NCBI RefSeq assembly: GCF_028826155.1
Contig: NZ_JAQGPN010000001.1
Coordinates: 1,369,501-1,433,500, forward strand
Length of the DNA: 64,000 nt
From: Mesorhizobium shangrilense
GTDB lineage: Bacteria; Pseudomonadota; Alphaproteobacteria; Rhizobiales; Rhizobiaceae
Direction of reading: 5' to 3'
Both the position numbers and the translations under genes were made by a program. The number at the start of each line of letters is the position of its first letter. Position 1 is the stretch's first letter. The notes under the pieces are model-generated. The model saw only the letters and a program-made list of their open reading frames with translations, did no database searches and was not told the origin of the DNA. This document shows positions 37,189 to 45,644 of this stretch, piece after piece.

Positions 37189-37562
37189 GACGAAGCATCC
37201 GCTCAAATGAATGACATTCGACGGCGGTCTACTCCGCTCTCCCGGGACGGAACCGGACAGACTGCCGCAACAACGTGGAAGGTTGCTGCGGCCTAGCGAT
37301 CTGCTTTCTTGGAACCCATGGCGCGTGTCCGATTTCATTGCCGGCCGGGCCGGCGAGACGGTTCCGATACCAGCCGCCCCAGCAACGCACAACCCTCGGG
37401 CACAGCAACCGGCAGTCGATGTCCGAACGTCGGCGTTTGCGGCGGTAAACAAGTGTGGTTAAGCGTTAGGGTTAAGTGCGATTTAACTTTTCCCCTCAAT
37501 ACTCGCCCGCGAGTACAACTATCCCGGGGGGGCTCCTGCCGGGTCGGCAGAGGGTGACGTTC
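37189..37562. other. 374-base divergent intergenic region before the first outer-membrane barrel
   Basis: Contains the promoters for the CmlA-like pump (minus) and the barrel gene (plus). A CtrA-type box (listed separately) lies near the right end, in an AT-rich patch from 37445 to 37505. The rest shows no repeats or hairpins that I can support. Confidence 0.6.
37472..37486 (+). promoter_or_regulatory. CtrA-type box TTAA-N7-TTAA upstream of the first barrel gene
   Basis: TTAA (37472-37475), GTGCGAT, TTAA (37483-37486), 77 bases before the start codon. An additional TTAA at 37459-37462 stands nine bases upstream of the pair. Confidence 0.68.
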
Positions 37563-38402
37563 ATGCAGAAATTTGCGAAGCGGCTCGCATATGCCGCATT
37601 GATGGCGGGCATCGCCGCGCCGGCATACGCTGCCGACGCTTTCGAACCCGCTCCGTACGAGCCGGCCCCCGTGGTCGTCGAGCAGCCGGCCTACAACGGC
37701 TGGTACATCCGCGGCGACATCGGATACGCATGGTCCGACCTGCGCGGCGTCGACTACATCACCTACGGTGGCGGCATTCCGGGGGAGAAGTCGTTCGACT
37801 CTTACGACCTGAAGGGCGCGATGACGCTCGGCGCGGGCGTGGGCTACCAGGTCACCAACTACTTCCGCACCGACCTTACCGCAGACTACTTCTTCGATTC
37901 CGACTTCGACGGGCAGACGTCGGATCCGTTCTCGGTGTCGGTGGACACGTCGTCCTACTCGGCGTTCCTGCTGCTCGCCAACGCTTATGTGGATCTCGGC
38001 ACCTATGCCGGCTTCACGCCCTATGTGGGCGCCGGCATCGGCGGCGCCTACGTGAAGTGGGACGACCTGCGCAACACGATCGATCCCGGCATCGACAACC
38101 TGCACAAGGGCGCGGCGGGCTGGCGCTTTGCCTGGTCGCTGATGGCCGGCGCTTCCTACTGCCTGACGGATCGTCTCGCGCTGGACGGCGGCTATCGCTA
38201 CACCAATGTCGAGGGTGGCCGCATGTTCGAGGAATACTCGTCGTCGGGCGTCTCGCTCGGCGCGGGTCCGGGTTTCGACGACGGCTTCAACATCCACGAA
38301 GTGCGCGCCGGCCTGCGCTACAGCTTCGGCGGCAACAGCAACTGCTACGTGCCGCAGACGGTCGCCTACGAACCGCCGCCGGAGCCGGTGGTCTACAAAT
38401 AG
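37563..38402 (+). CDS. Omp25/Omp31-like outer-membrane beta-barrel, copy 1
   Basis: 279 residues from ATG 37563 behind GAGGGTGACG. Signal peptide about 1-23 (APAYA-AD). A Pro/Glu-rich region (25-43) is followed by an eight-stranded barrel of alternating aromatic strands: GWYIRGDIGYAWSD, LGAGVGYQVTNYFRTDLTADY, TPYVGAGIGGAYVKW and EVRAGLRYSFG. Family members are major surface proteins of Rhizobiales and Brucella. The C-terminus is extended past the last strand (PPPEPVVYK), which is unusual for barrels that normally end in Phe. A CtrA box upstream suggests cell-cycle control. Confidence 0.87.
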   Translation: MQKFAKRLAYAALMAGIAAPAYAADAFEPAPYEPAPVVVEQPAYNGWYIRGDIGYAWSDLRGVDYITYGGGIPGEKSFDSYDLKGAMTLGAGVGYQVTNYFRTDLTADYFFDSDFDGQTSDPFSVSVDTSSYSAFLLLANAYVDLGTYAGFTPYVGAGIGGAYVKWDDLRNTIDPGIDNLHKGAAGWRFAWSLMAGASYCLTDRLALDGGYRYTNVEGGRMFEEYSSSGVSLGAGPGFDDGFNIHEVRAGLRYSFGGNSNCYVPQTVAYEPPPEPVVYK

Positions 38403-38426
38403 ACCTGCCTCACACCGAGATTGCGG

Positions 38427-38453
38427 ACCGCCCGGCCTGTGCCGGGCGGTTTT
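38427..38453 (+). terminator. Rho-independent terminator after barrel copy 1
   Basis: ACCGCCCGGC (38427-38436), loop CTGT, GCCGGGCGGT (38441-38450), then TTTT ending at 38453. A perfect 10-bp stem. Confidence 0.88.
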
Positions 38454-38504
38454 CGTTTGGGCGACGCTCCCTTTCGCACTTCCCTAGACAACCCTTGGTT
38501 ATCC

Positions 38505-38519
38505 TTAACCCGGGCTTAA
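38505..38519 (+). promoter_or_regulatory. CtrA-type box TTAA-N7-TTAA upstream of the second barrel gene
   Basis: TTAA (38505-38508), CCCGGGC, TTAA (38516-38519), 72 bases before the start codon. A further TTAA follows after nine more bases (38529-38532), the mirror image of the arrangement at barrel copy 1. Confidence 0.7.
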
Positions 38520-38590
38520 CTACTATGGTTAACAATGCTCAGGACAAGCGATCCCGCAACAGGATCGCCGCTTCCGGGGAGCTGGGCGAA

Positions 38591-39430
38591 ATGAATTTCG
38601 GAAAGCGCATTGCTGTTTCGCTGCTGGGCGCAGCATTGATGCCCTTTGGCGTCGCGATGGCGGCCGACTACGAGCCGCCGATCATCATCGACGAGGCTCC
38701 CGAAGTGGTGCCGGTCGAGGTGGGCTCGGGATGGTATCTGCGCGGCGACATCGGCTATGTCTTCTCGCAAAAGACGGACAGCTATACGTACCGGACCTTT
38801 GATGCAGGCACCGGCACCTATGGCTCGGCGCGTTTCGACGAGGTCGACCTGAAGGAGCCGTTCACCTTCGGCGCGGGTTTCGGCTACCATTTCAACGACC
38901 TCCTGCGGGCCGACTTCACCGTCGACGGCATGCGGACGCGCATGAACGGCCAGACCTTCAGCGCGCTGCCGTGCACGCCGATGCTGGCCGGGACCGGCTG
39001 CCGCTCGGAGGACCGGGCGGACGTTTCGGCCATCAGCTTCATGGCGAACGGCTATGTCGATCTCGGTACGGTTGCGGGCTTCACGCCCTATGTCGGCGCC
39101 GGCGCTGGCTACACCTATGTCAGCTGGAGCGAGCTCGACAGCAAGTTCTACTGCGTCGGCGGCAACTGCCCCGGAAGCTATCTCGGCCTGTCGGAAAACG
39201 GCGGGGCCAAGGAGTGGCGGTTCACGTGGCAGGCGATGGCCGGCGTCGCCTACGCAATCAACAAGAACCTGAAGGTCGACCTGGGCTACCGTTACCGCCA
39301 GATCGAGAAGGGCGACATGTTCGACTGGGATGCGGGCTCGGCGGCTGTCGGGGCCACCGGCATCCAGGGGCGCGACGGCGACCTGGAGCAGCATGAGGTG
39401 CGGATCGGCTTGCGTTACGACCTCTGGTAG
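38591..39430 (+). CDS. Omp25/Omp31-like outer-membrane beta-barrel, copy 2
   Basis: 279 residues from ATG 38591 behind GGGGAGCTGG. Signal peptide about 1-25 (GVAMA-AD). It has the same plan as copy 1: GSGWYLRGDIGYVFS, FTFGAGFGYHFNDLLRADFTVDG, VAGFTPYVGAGAGYTYVSW and a last strand HEVRIGLRYDLW ending in an aromatic residue. Two cysteine pairs (LPCTPMLAGTGC and YCVGGNC) sit in predicted extracellular loops and may form disulfides. It lies about 190 bases after copy 1 with its own CtrA box and terminator, so the two are separate transcription units from an old duplication. Confidence 0.87.
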   Translation: MNFGKRIAVSLLGAALMPFGVAMAADYEPPIIIDEAPEVVPVEVGSGWYLRGDIGYVFSQKTDSYTYRTFDAGTGTYGSARFDEVDLKEPFTFGAGFGYHFNDLLRADFTVDGMRTRMNGQTFSALPCTPMLAGTGCRSEDRADVSAISFMANGYVDLGTVAGFTPYVGAGAGYTYVSWSELDSKFYCVGGNCPGSYLGLSENGGAKEWRFTWQAMAGVAYAINKNLKVDLGYRYRQIEKGDMFDWDAGSAAVGATGIQGRDGDLEQHEVRIGLRYDLW

Positions 39431-39453
39431 GCTGGATAGACATTCTGTTATCG

Positions 39454-39480
39454 AAAGGGCGGGCTTCGGTCCGCCCTTTT
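39454..39480 (+). terminator. Rho-independent terminator after barrel copy 2
   Basis: AAAGGGCGG (39454-39462), loop of eight bases with TTCG at its centre, CCGCCCTTTT (39471-39480). A strong GC stem ending in a T-run. Confidence 0.86.
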
Positions 39481-39574
39481 CCGTTGTGGCCCTGCCGCCA
39501 CGCGACGCTTTTGTCCCAGTGGCAGCCGCATAATTTTCTTGACGTGAGCGGGCTGCCCGCATATCGCCGTCCGT

Positions 39575-39620
39575 GGGACACCCCTCCCCAACGAGGGGCT
39601 TTCTATCTGGAAGGATAGCC
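39575..39620 (+). promoter_or_regulatory. serC-type structured leader before serC
   Basis: Two consecutive hairpins lie directly before the start codon: CCCCTC (39581-39586) with GAGGGG (39593-39598), and CTATC (39603-39607) with GATAG (39614-39618). The second encloses the Shine-Dalgarno sequence GGAAGGA. This fits the conserved alphaproteobacterial serC RNA motif, a proposed cis-regulator of serC; its ligand is unknown. The assignment is by memory of the motif. Confidence 0.62.
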
Positions 39621-39623
39621 ACG

Positions 39624-40799
39624 ATGACGAGTACTACGAAGCCCGGACTCCGTCCGGCAAACCCCAATTTCTCTTCTGGACCTTGCGCGAAGCGACCCGG
39701 CTGGTCGCTCGAGGGGCTCGCTGATGCCCCGCTCGGCCGTTCGCACCGCGCCAAGATCGGCAAGGACAAGCTCGCGCTTGCGATCGACCTGACCCGCGAG
39801 GTTCTTCAAGTTCCCGCTGACTACCGGATCGGCATCGTGCCGGCCTCGGACACCGGCGCGGTCGAGATGGCGCTTTGGTCGCTGCTCGGCGAGCACGGCG
39901 TCGACATGGTCGCCTGGGAAAGCTTTGGCGCCGGCTGGGTGACCGATGTGGTCAAGCAGCTGAAGCTGGCCGACGTGCGCACGTTCGAAGCGCCCTATGG
40001 CGAGCTGCCGGACCTCTCCAAGATCGACTTCGACCGCGATGTCGTGTTCACCTGGAATGGAACCACCTCCGGCGTGCGCGTCGCCGATGCCGATTTCATC
40101 CCGGCCGACCGCAAGGGCCTCACCATCTGCGACGCCACCTCCGCGGCGTTCGCCCAGCGGCTCGATTTCGCCAAGCTCGACGTGGTGACCTACTCCTGGC
40201 AGAAGGCGCTGGGCGGCGAGGGGGCGCATGGCGTGCTGATCCTCAGCCCGCGTGCCGTCGAGCGGCTGCTGACCTACAAGCCGGCCTGGCCGCTGCCCAA
40301 AATCTTCCGGCTGACCTCGGGCGGCAAGCTGATCGAGGGCATCTTCAAGGGCGAGACCATCAACACGCCTTCGATGCTTTGCGTCGAGGACTATATCGAT
40401 GCGCTCAACTGGGCGAAATCCATCGGCGGCCTGGACACGCTGATCGCACGGGCTGACGCGAATGCGGCCGTTGTCGAGAAGCATGTCGCGCAGAGCGACT
40501 GGCTGGGCAACCTCGCCATCGATCCGGCGACCCGGTCGAATACCTCGGTGTGCCTGTCCATCGTCGATCCTGCGGTGACGTCGCTTGGCGCGGAAGCGTT
40601 GGCGGCCTTCGCCAAGGCCATGGTCTCGGCGCTGGACAAGGAAGGGGTTGCCTATGACATTGGCGCCTATCGCGATGCGCCTCCCGGCCTGCGCATCTGG
40701 TGCGGAGCGACCGTCGAGACGTCCGATCTCGAAGCGCTGATGCCCTGGCTCGACTGGGCCTTCGAGACCCAGAAAGCCGCGCTGAAGGCAGCGGCCTGA
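39624..40799 (+). CDS. serC: Phosphoserine aminotransferase SerC
   Basis: 391 residues from ATG 39624 with GGAAGGA upstream; the longer ORF to 39573 would cross the leader hairpins. PLP enzyme converting 3-phosphohydroxypyruvate and glutamate to phosphoserine in serine synthesis. The N-terminal [15 protein letters not shown] motif is that of the alphaproteobacterial SerC branch. The PLP lysine is K194 in [13 protein letters not shown]. It is followed by serA, the preceding pathway enzyme, on the same strand after 165 bases. The hairpin leader probably controls translation. Confidence 0.95.
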   Translation: MTSTTKPGLRPANPNFSSGPCAKRPGWSLEGLADAPLGRSHRAKIGKDKLALAIDLTREVLQVPADYRIGIVPASDTGAVEMALWSLLGEHGVDMVAWESFGAGWVTDVVKQLKLADVRTFEAPYGELPDLSKIDFDRDVVFTWNGTTSGVRVADADFIPADRKGLTICDATSAAFAQRLDFAKLDVVTYSWQKALGGEGAHGVLILSPRAVERLLTYKPAWPLPKIFRLTSGGKLIEGIFKGETINTPSMLCVEDYIDALNWAKSIGGLDTLIARADANAAVVEKHVAQSDWLGNLAIDPATRSNTSVCLSIVDPAVTSLGAEALAAFAKAMVSALDKEGVAYDIGAYRDAPPGLRIWCGATVETSDLEALMPWLDWAFETQKAALKAAA

Positions 40800-40808
40800 T
40801 TTTATCGT

Positions 40809-40935
40809 GGGTGTTCCATGGAACACCCCCCATCCGACCTCGCTTCGCTCGGCCACCTTCTCCCGTAGGGGAGAGGGGACGGCGCCCTCCCTTCTCCCCT
40901 TGTGGCAGAAGGTGTCGCCGACGGCGACGGGTGAG
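40809..40935. repeat. Palindrome-rich intergenic repeat between serC and serA
   Basis: Begins with a perfect 20-base palindrome (40809-40828, centred on CCATGG), followed by CCTTCTCCC / GGGGAGAGGGG and CCTTCTCCCC / GCAGAAGG inverted segments and a GTCGCCGACGGCGAC hairpin. It resembles the RIME-like and other short interspersed repeats common between genes in Mesorhizobium and related genomes. Only one copy is seen in this window, so the repeat identity is inferred from style. Confidence 0.5.
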
Positions 40936-40964
40936 GGGTCTGCAAACTTGATAGGATTGAAGAA

Positions 40965-42563
40965 ATGCCTCGCGTTCTCGTTTCCGACAAACTCTCCCCC
41001 ACCGCCGTTCAGATCTTCAAGGATCGCGGCGTCGACGTCGACTACCTGCCGGATCTGGGCAAGGACAAGGACAAGCTGCTCGAGGTGATCGGCCAGTACG
41101 ACGGCCTGGCCATCCGCTCGGCCACCAAGGTCACCGAGAAGCTGATCAACGCAGCGACGAACCTCAAGGTGATCGGACGCGCCGGCATCGGCGTCGACAA
41201 TGTCGACATCCCGGCAGCCAGCCGCAAGGGCATCATCGTGATGAACACGCCCTTCGGCAACTCGATCACGACGGCGGAGCACGCCGTCGCCATGATCTTC
41301 GCGCTCGCCCGCCAGATCCCCGAGGCGAACGCCTCGACCCATGCCGGCAAATGGGAGAAGAACCGCTTCATGGGCGTCGAGATCACCAGCAAGACGCTCG
41401 GCGTGATCGGCTGCGGCAACATCGGCTCGATCGTGGCCACCCGGGCCGTCGGCCTGAAGATGCACGTCGTCGCCTTCGACCCCTTCCTCTCGGAGGACAG
41501 AGCCGAGGAACTGGGCGTGCAGAAGGTGGAGCTGGACGAGCTCCTCGCCCGGGCCGATTTCATCACGCTTCACACGCCGCTGACCGACAAGACCCGCAAC
41601 ATCATCAACGCCGATTCCATCGCCAAGATGAAGGACGGCGTGCGCATCATCAACTGCGCGCGCGGCGGACTGATCGTCGAAGCCGACCTGCTGGCCGCCC
41701 TGAAGAGCGGAAAGGTGGCGGGAGCCGGCATCGACGTCTTCGAGACGGAGCCGGCGACGGAAAGCCCGTTCTTTGGCCTGGAGAATGTCGTGGCGACGCC
41801 GCATCTCGGCGCCTCCACCACGGAGGCGCAGGAGAATGTCGCGTTGCAGGTCGCCGAGCAGATGTCGGACTACCTGATCAAGGGCGCGGTCACCAACGCC
41901 ATCAACATGCCCTCGATCACTGCCGAGGAAGCGCCGCGCCTGAAGCCGTTCGTCAAGCTGGCCGAGGTGCTGGGCGCGTTCGTCGGACAGGTGACGGAGG
42001 ACCCGATCAAGGAGGTCGAGATCCTGTTCGACGGCTCGACCGCCCAAATGAACACGCGGGCGCTGATCAGCGCGGCGCTCGCCGGACTGATCCGTCCCCA
42101 GGTTTCCGACGTCAACATGGTGTCGGCGCCGATCATGGTGAAGGAGCGCGGTATCATCGTCGCCGAGATCAAGCGCGACAAGTCGGGCGTGTTCGACGGC
42201 TACATCAAGCTGACGGTCAAGACCGAGCACATGACGCGCTCGATCGCCGGCACGTGTTTCTCCGACCACAAGCCGCGCTTCATCCAGATCAAGGGCATCA
42301 ACCTCGATGCCGAGGTCGGCGAGCACATGCTCTACACGACGAACCCCGACGCGCCGGGCATCATCGGCCTGCTTGGCTCGATCTGCGGCACCCACGGCGT
42401 CAACATCGCCAACTTCCAGCTTGGACGTGACCGGCCTGGCGGCGACGCGATCGCGCTGCTCTATCTCGACGCACCGTTCCCCGAGAACGTGCTGGCCGAA
42501 CTCCAGGCGCATGCCAAGATCGACTCAGCAAAGCGGCTGCGCTTCGACGTGGCGACTGCTTGA
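40965..42563 (+). CDS. serA: D-3-phosphoglycerate dehydrogenase SerA
   Basis: 532 residues, the long PGDH form. Oxidises 3-phosphoglycerate, the first step of serine synthesis. The NAD-binding GxGxxG is LGVIGCGNIGSIVA (about 147-160). Catalytic Arg lies in INCARGGLIVE and catalytic His in TPHLGASTTEAQ. Residues from about 320 to 455 form the allosteric substrate-binding domain and the last 75 or so an ACT domain (NPDAPGIIGLLGSICGTHGV). The ACT domain suggests serine feedback control. It lies downstream of serC with a palindrome-rich repeat between. Confidence 0.97.
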   Translation: MPRVLVSDKLSPTAVQIFKDRGVDVDYLPDLGKDKDKLLEVIGQYDGLAIRSATKVTEKLINAATNLKVIGRAGIGVDNVDIPAASRKGIIVMNTPFGNSITTAEHAVAMIFALARQIPEANASTHAGKWEKNRFMGVEITSKTLGVIGCGNIGSIVATRAVGLKMHVVAFDPFLSEDRAEELGVQKVELDELLARADFITLHTPLTDKTRNIINADSIAKMKDGVRIINCARGGLIVEADLLAALKSGKVAGAGIDVFETEPATESPFFGLENVVATPHLGASTTEAQENVALQVAEQMSDYLIKGAVTNAINMPSITAEEAPRLKPFVKLAEVLGAFVGQVTEDPIKEVEILFDGSTAQMNTRALISAALAGLIRPQVSDVNMVSAPIMVKERGIIVAEIKRDKSGVFDGYIKLTVKTEHMTRSIAGTCFSDHKPRFIQIKGINLDAEVGEHMLYTTNPDAPGIIGLLGSICGTHGVNIANFQLGRDRPGGDAIALLYLDAPFPENVLAELQAHAKIDSAKRLRFDVATA

Positions 42564-42627
42564 CGCGCCGATGGGGTCGTCGCAGCGAGCGGCGGCCCGG
42601 ATGTTGGACGGTTTTTCCTTGAAGGAG

Positions 42628-42656
42628 GCGCGGTTGCGGGAACGGAGCCGCGCTTT
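42628..42656 (+). terminator. Possible weak terminator after serA
   Basis: GCGCGG (42628-42633) and CCGCGC (42648-42653) with a 14-base loop, followed by TTT. The short stem and T-run leave this doubtful. Confidence 0.35.
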
Positions 42657-42765
42657 CCTGTTAACGAACAACTGGTATTTACAGCGCACGGCCAGATGTA
42701 GGGCTCCATCGCTCCGCCAAAGTGCTAATGGCGAGGCGTAGTGCATTGCTTTGGAAGACGCTCGA

Positions 42766-43476
42766 ATGGATGATCGAATTGCGTCGCCCTCGCTCCCGCA
42801 GGAGCCGGCGAAGCCCAATCCGCACGCGAATCGCGACAGCCTCGAATTCGGCTTCCGTTCCAAGCGCTTCGTCGCCGTGCAGCGCCTGATCCAGAAGGTG
42901 CTGGACGAACGCGGGTCGTGCGACATCGTCGACCTGGGCGGCACCGAACTCTACTGGCTGATCGGCGACGAGTTCCTGCAGCGCAATCGCGGCCGGATCA
43001 ACATAACGCTCGTGAACCTGGAACTGGAGGCGGTGGACGATCAAGCCATGTTCGCCTCGATGGTTGGGAACGCCACCGATCTCAGCCTCATGGCCGGCAG
43101 GACCTTCGACCTCGTTCATTCGAACTCGACGATCGAGCATGTCGGCAACCTCGACGACATGGCGCGCTTCGCGTCCAATGTCAGGCGGCTTGCGCCGCGC
43201 TATTACGTGCAGACGCCCAACTTCTGGTTCCCCTACGAACCGCATTTCCGCTTTCCCGGCTTCCAATACCTGCCCGAGTTCGTGCGCGTGGCGTTGTTGC
43301 GCCGCTTCTCGCTGGGCTTCTTCCACAAGGTGCCCGATCGCGCGGAAGCGACGGATATCATCCAGCACCATCGGCTGATCGGCGCCGGCCAGATGCGCTC
43401 GCTTTTCCCCGACGCAACTGTGACGTTCGAGAAGGTGATGACGCTCAACAAGTCGATCATCGCCATCCGCGGATAG
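42766..43476 (+). CDS. Class I SAM-dependent methyltransferase-like protein
   Basis: 236 residues from ATG 42766 with GGAAG upstream; a TTG at 42751 is an alternative. A Rossmann-type SAM-binding core is suggested by CDIVDLGGTELYWLIGDEF, then an acidic loop INITLVNLELEAVDD, then TFDLVHSNSTIEHVGNLDDM, matching the DLVxSxxxxEHV motif common in sugar or small-molecule methyltransferases. The C-terminal QTPNFWFPYEPHFRFPGFQY fits related proteins found near surface-polysaccharide genes. Acceptor unknown. Confidence 0.8.
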   Translation: MDDRIASPSLPQEPAKPNPHANRDSLEFGFRSKRFVAVQRLIQKVLDERGSCDIVDLGGTELYWLIGDEFLQRNRGRINITLVNLELEAVDDQAMFASMVGNATDLSLMAGRTFDLVHSNSTIEHVGNLDDMARFASNVRRLAPRYYVQTPNFWFPYEPHFRFPGFQYLPEFVRVALLRRFSLGFFHKVPDRAEATDIIQHHRLIGAGQMRSLFPDATVTFEKVMTLNKSIIAIRG

Positions 43477-43567
43477 TGACTGGCCAGCCCGAACCGGCGT
43501 TGCCGCGGACCCGACGCGGCAAGGTCGAGCGTGGTTGGAGGAGGAGCGTCGAAAGACGCATCCCGGT

Positions 43568-44464
43568 TCAATGTTTCGTCGTGGACGCCTCGAAGATCTG
43601 GTCGATCGAGCGCGCCAGCGCCGCCTGGAACTCGGCATCGGACATGCTTGCCCGCAGATCCTCCACGAGCGCGCGGGAGAAACTGGCGATCATGCCGCGG
43701 TTCCGGGCGAGCAGGCGGGACGCCTCGTCGCGGGAATAGCCGCCGGAAAGCGCCACGACGCGGGCGACACGGTCGTGATCGACGAGCGGCCCATAGAAGT
43801 TCGCCTCGCTGGGAATCGTCAGCTTCAGCATCACCTTGCGGTCGCCTGGGACCTTTTCAAGCCGGCGCAGGATCTCGTCGCGCATGATGGCTTCGGCAGC
43901 CGCCTTGTCGGGGCTCTTGATCGATACCTCGGGCTCGATGATCGGAACGAGGCCATGGTCCCCGATCTGCCCGGCTACGTCGAACTGCTGGTCGACGACG
44001 GCCGCGATGCCCTTCCTGTCGGCCAGGTTGATGACCGAGCGCATCTTGGTGCCGACCACACCGAGTGAAGAGGCCCGCCTCAGCAGGCTGTCCAGATCCG
44101 GCATCGGCTTCATCAGGCTGACGCCGTCCGCTTCGGGCAGCAGCCCCTTGTCAACCTTGAGGATGGGAAGAACGCCGCGATCTTCCCGGAGATAGGTCGG
44201 GACCGGCTTGCCGTTGGCCAGGCCGTCCATGGTGCGCTCGAACAGGATCGCGGCGAGGATCTTGTCTCCGGTGAAGGAGGGCGCGCCCATGATGCGCAGG
44301 CGCATCTCGTGAACAAGGCGGAACATCTCGTCCTCGCCGCTGTAGGCGTCTTCCTTGACGCCGTACTGGCGCAGAGCGCCGGGCGTCGAGCCGCCGCTCT
44401 GGTCGAGTGCGGCGATGAACCCCGGCTTCGAGGACAATTGCGTGATCACGGCGGCGTCGACCAT
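43568..44464 (-). CDS. Class I fructose-bisphosphate aldolase
   Basis: 298 residues, the short bacterial class I form. Cleaves fructose-1,6-bisphosphate to DHAP and G3P through a Schiff-base lysine. Family motifs: AALDQSGGSTPGALRQYG at about 19-36, ILFERTMDG, PILKVDKGLLPEADGVSLMK, PIIEPEVSI and KVMLKLTIPSEANFYGPL, which probably contains the Schiff-base Lys. The ATG is preceded by AAGGAGGAAG. It ends 91 bases from the methyltransferase gene on the opposite strand. The next gene upstream on this strand is an EamA permease. Confidence 0.92.
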   Translation of the reverse strand: MVDAAVITQLSSKPGFIAALDQSGGSTPGALRQYGVKEDAYSGEDEMFRLVHEMRLRIMGAPSFTGDKILAAILFERTMDGLANGKPVPTYLREDRGVLPILKVDKGLLPEADGVSLMKPMPDLDSLLRRASSLGVVGTKMRSVINLADRKGIAAVVDQQFDVAGQIGDHGLVPIIEPEVSIKSPDKAAAEAIMRDEILRRLEKVPGDRKVMLKLTIPSEANFYGPLVDHDRVARVVALSGGYSRDEASRLLARNRGMIASFSRALVEDLRASMSDAEFQAALARSIDQIFEASTTKH

Positions 44465-44548
44465 CTGTCTTCCTCCTTGTCAGCGTGTGACGGGAATAGT
44501 GTCACGGGGGTCCGCCCTCGCACAACTGCCCTGCAGTCGCAGGCCTGC

Positions 44549-45436
44549 TCAGGCTCGCGGGCGGCCGTGCTCTGCCAGCCATATGCCGCCAAGAACCATG
44601 ACGAGGGCGGCCGCATGATAGAGATGGAACTCCTCTCCGAGGATCACGATGGACAGCAGGGTCCCGAAGATCGGCACGAGATTCACGAAGACGCCGGCGC
44701 GATTGCTGCCGATGAGCTCGACGCCGCGGATGTAGAACACCTGCGCGAGAATCGACGGAAAGATGACCGTGTAGGCGACGATGAGCCAGCCGGATGCATC
44801 GGGGAGCTTCGCAGTTCCATAGGTTGCTTCGGCGATCACGAAGGGCAGCGAGGTCACGAAGGCCGCGAAGGTGAGCGAGATCATCAGACTTTTCCAATGG
44901 ATTTCGGGCCTGAATCGCAGCGCCACCGTGTAGGCGCCATAGACGAGAACCGCGACCAGCATCAGTGCGTCACCGAAATTGAGGTCGAGTTCGAGCAGGC
45001 GGGCCGGGTTGCCGTGACTCGCTGTGAGCGCAACGCCGACGATCGAGATAAGGAAACCGAGCACCTGCGCGCCGGTCACGCGCATGCCGAATAGCAGGAA
45101 GTTGGCGACGAAGATCACCAGCGGCATGCCGGCCTGCTCGATGCTGGTGTTGATGGCCGTCGTGAAGAGCAGTGCGGTATAGAGCGCAACGTTGAATATG
45201 GTGAAGCCGAGCGCGCCCAGAATGGCGAGCAGCAGCCATTGCGACCGGATCTTCGGCCAATCCTGGCGCAGCTTGGGCCAGCCGATCGCCAGCAGGACGA
45301 GGAAGGCAAACCCCCAGCGGGCTGCAGTGAGCACCATCGGCGATATGTGGCCGATGGCGAGCTTGCCGGCGACGGCATTGCCGCCCCAGAAGAGCGCGGT
45401 GAGCAGCAGGAGGATGTAGGCGTTTCGGCTGGGCAA
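44549..45436 (-). CDS. EamA/DMT-family inner-membrane permease
   Basis: 295 residues with ten hydrophobic segments in two five-helix repeats (about 1-140 and 150-290). EamA features are ALFWGGNAVAGKLAIGH at the start and the second repeat opening at LMLVAVLVYGAYTVALR. Substrate class includes amino acids, nucleobases and drugs; not resolvable here. The strand agrees with the aldolase gene 84 bases downstream. No other transporter subunit or regulator is adjacent. Confidence 0.87.
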   Translation of the reverse strand: MPSRNAYILLLLTALFWGGNAVAGKLAIGHISPMVLTAARWGFAFLVLLAIGWPKLRQDWPKIRSQWLLLAILGALGFTIFNVALYTALLFTTAINTSIEQAGMPLVIFVANFLLFGMRVTGAQVLGFLISIVGVALTASHGNPARLLELDLNFGDALMLVAVLVYGAYTVALRFRPEIHWKSLMISLTFAAFVTSLPFVIAEATYGTAKLPDASGWLIVAYTVIFPSILAQVFYIRGVELIGSNRAGVFVNLVPIFGTLLSIVILGEEFHLYHAAALVMVLGGIWLAEHGRPRA

Positions 45437-45644
45437 TAGATCGGTCCGGTATGTAATGGATCATGCCTAGGACGACGACGCTCGGCTGTAAATGCACGCA
45501 GGCGGCAATCCCGTGTCGCTCGGGGCGACCGGCTTGTCTCCTGCACCAGGATGGCGGGGTTTCGACGAGCCTTCAGGGCGGCGGCAAGATGGCCGCCGAT
45601 GGGGCGCAGCGCGACGGCAGCCGACAGGGAATTGCGCGATCCGC

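Noticed and set aside
40809..40935. Considered as an insertion sequence end or CRISPR repeat
   Set aside because: No transposase, no second copy nearby and no regular spacer pattern.
39603..42512. A 969-codon open frame on the minus strand
   Set aside because: It is antisense to serC and serA, whose active-site motifs are clear; no domain is recognised in it.
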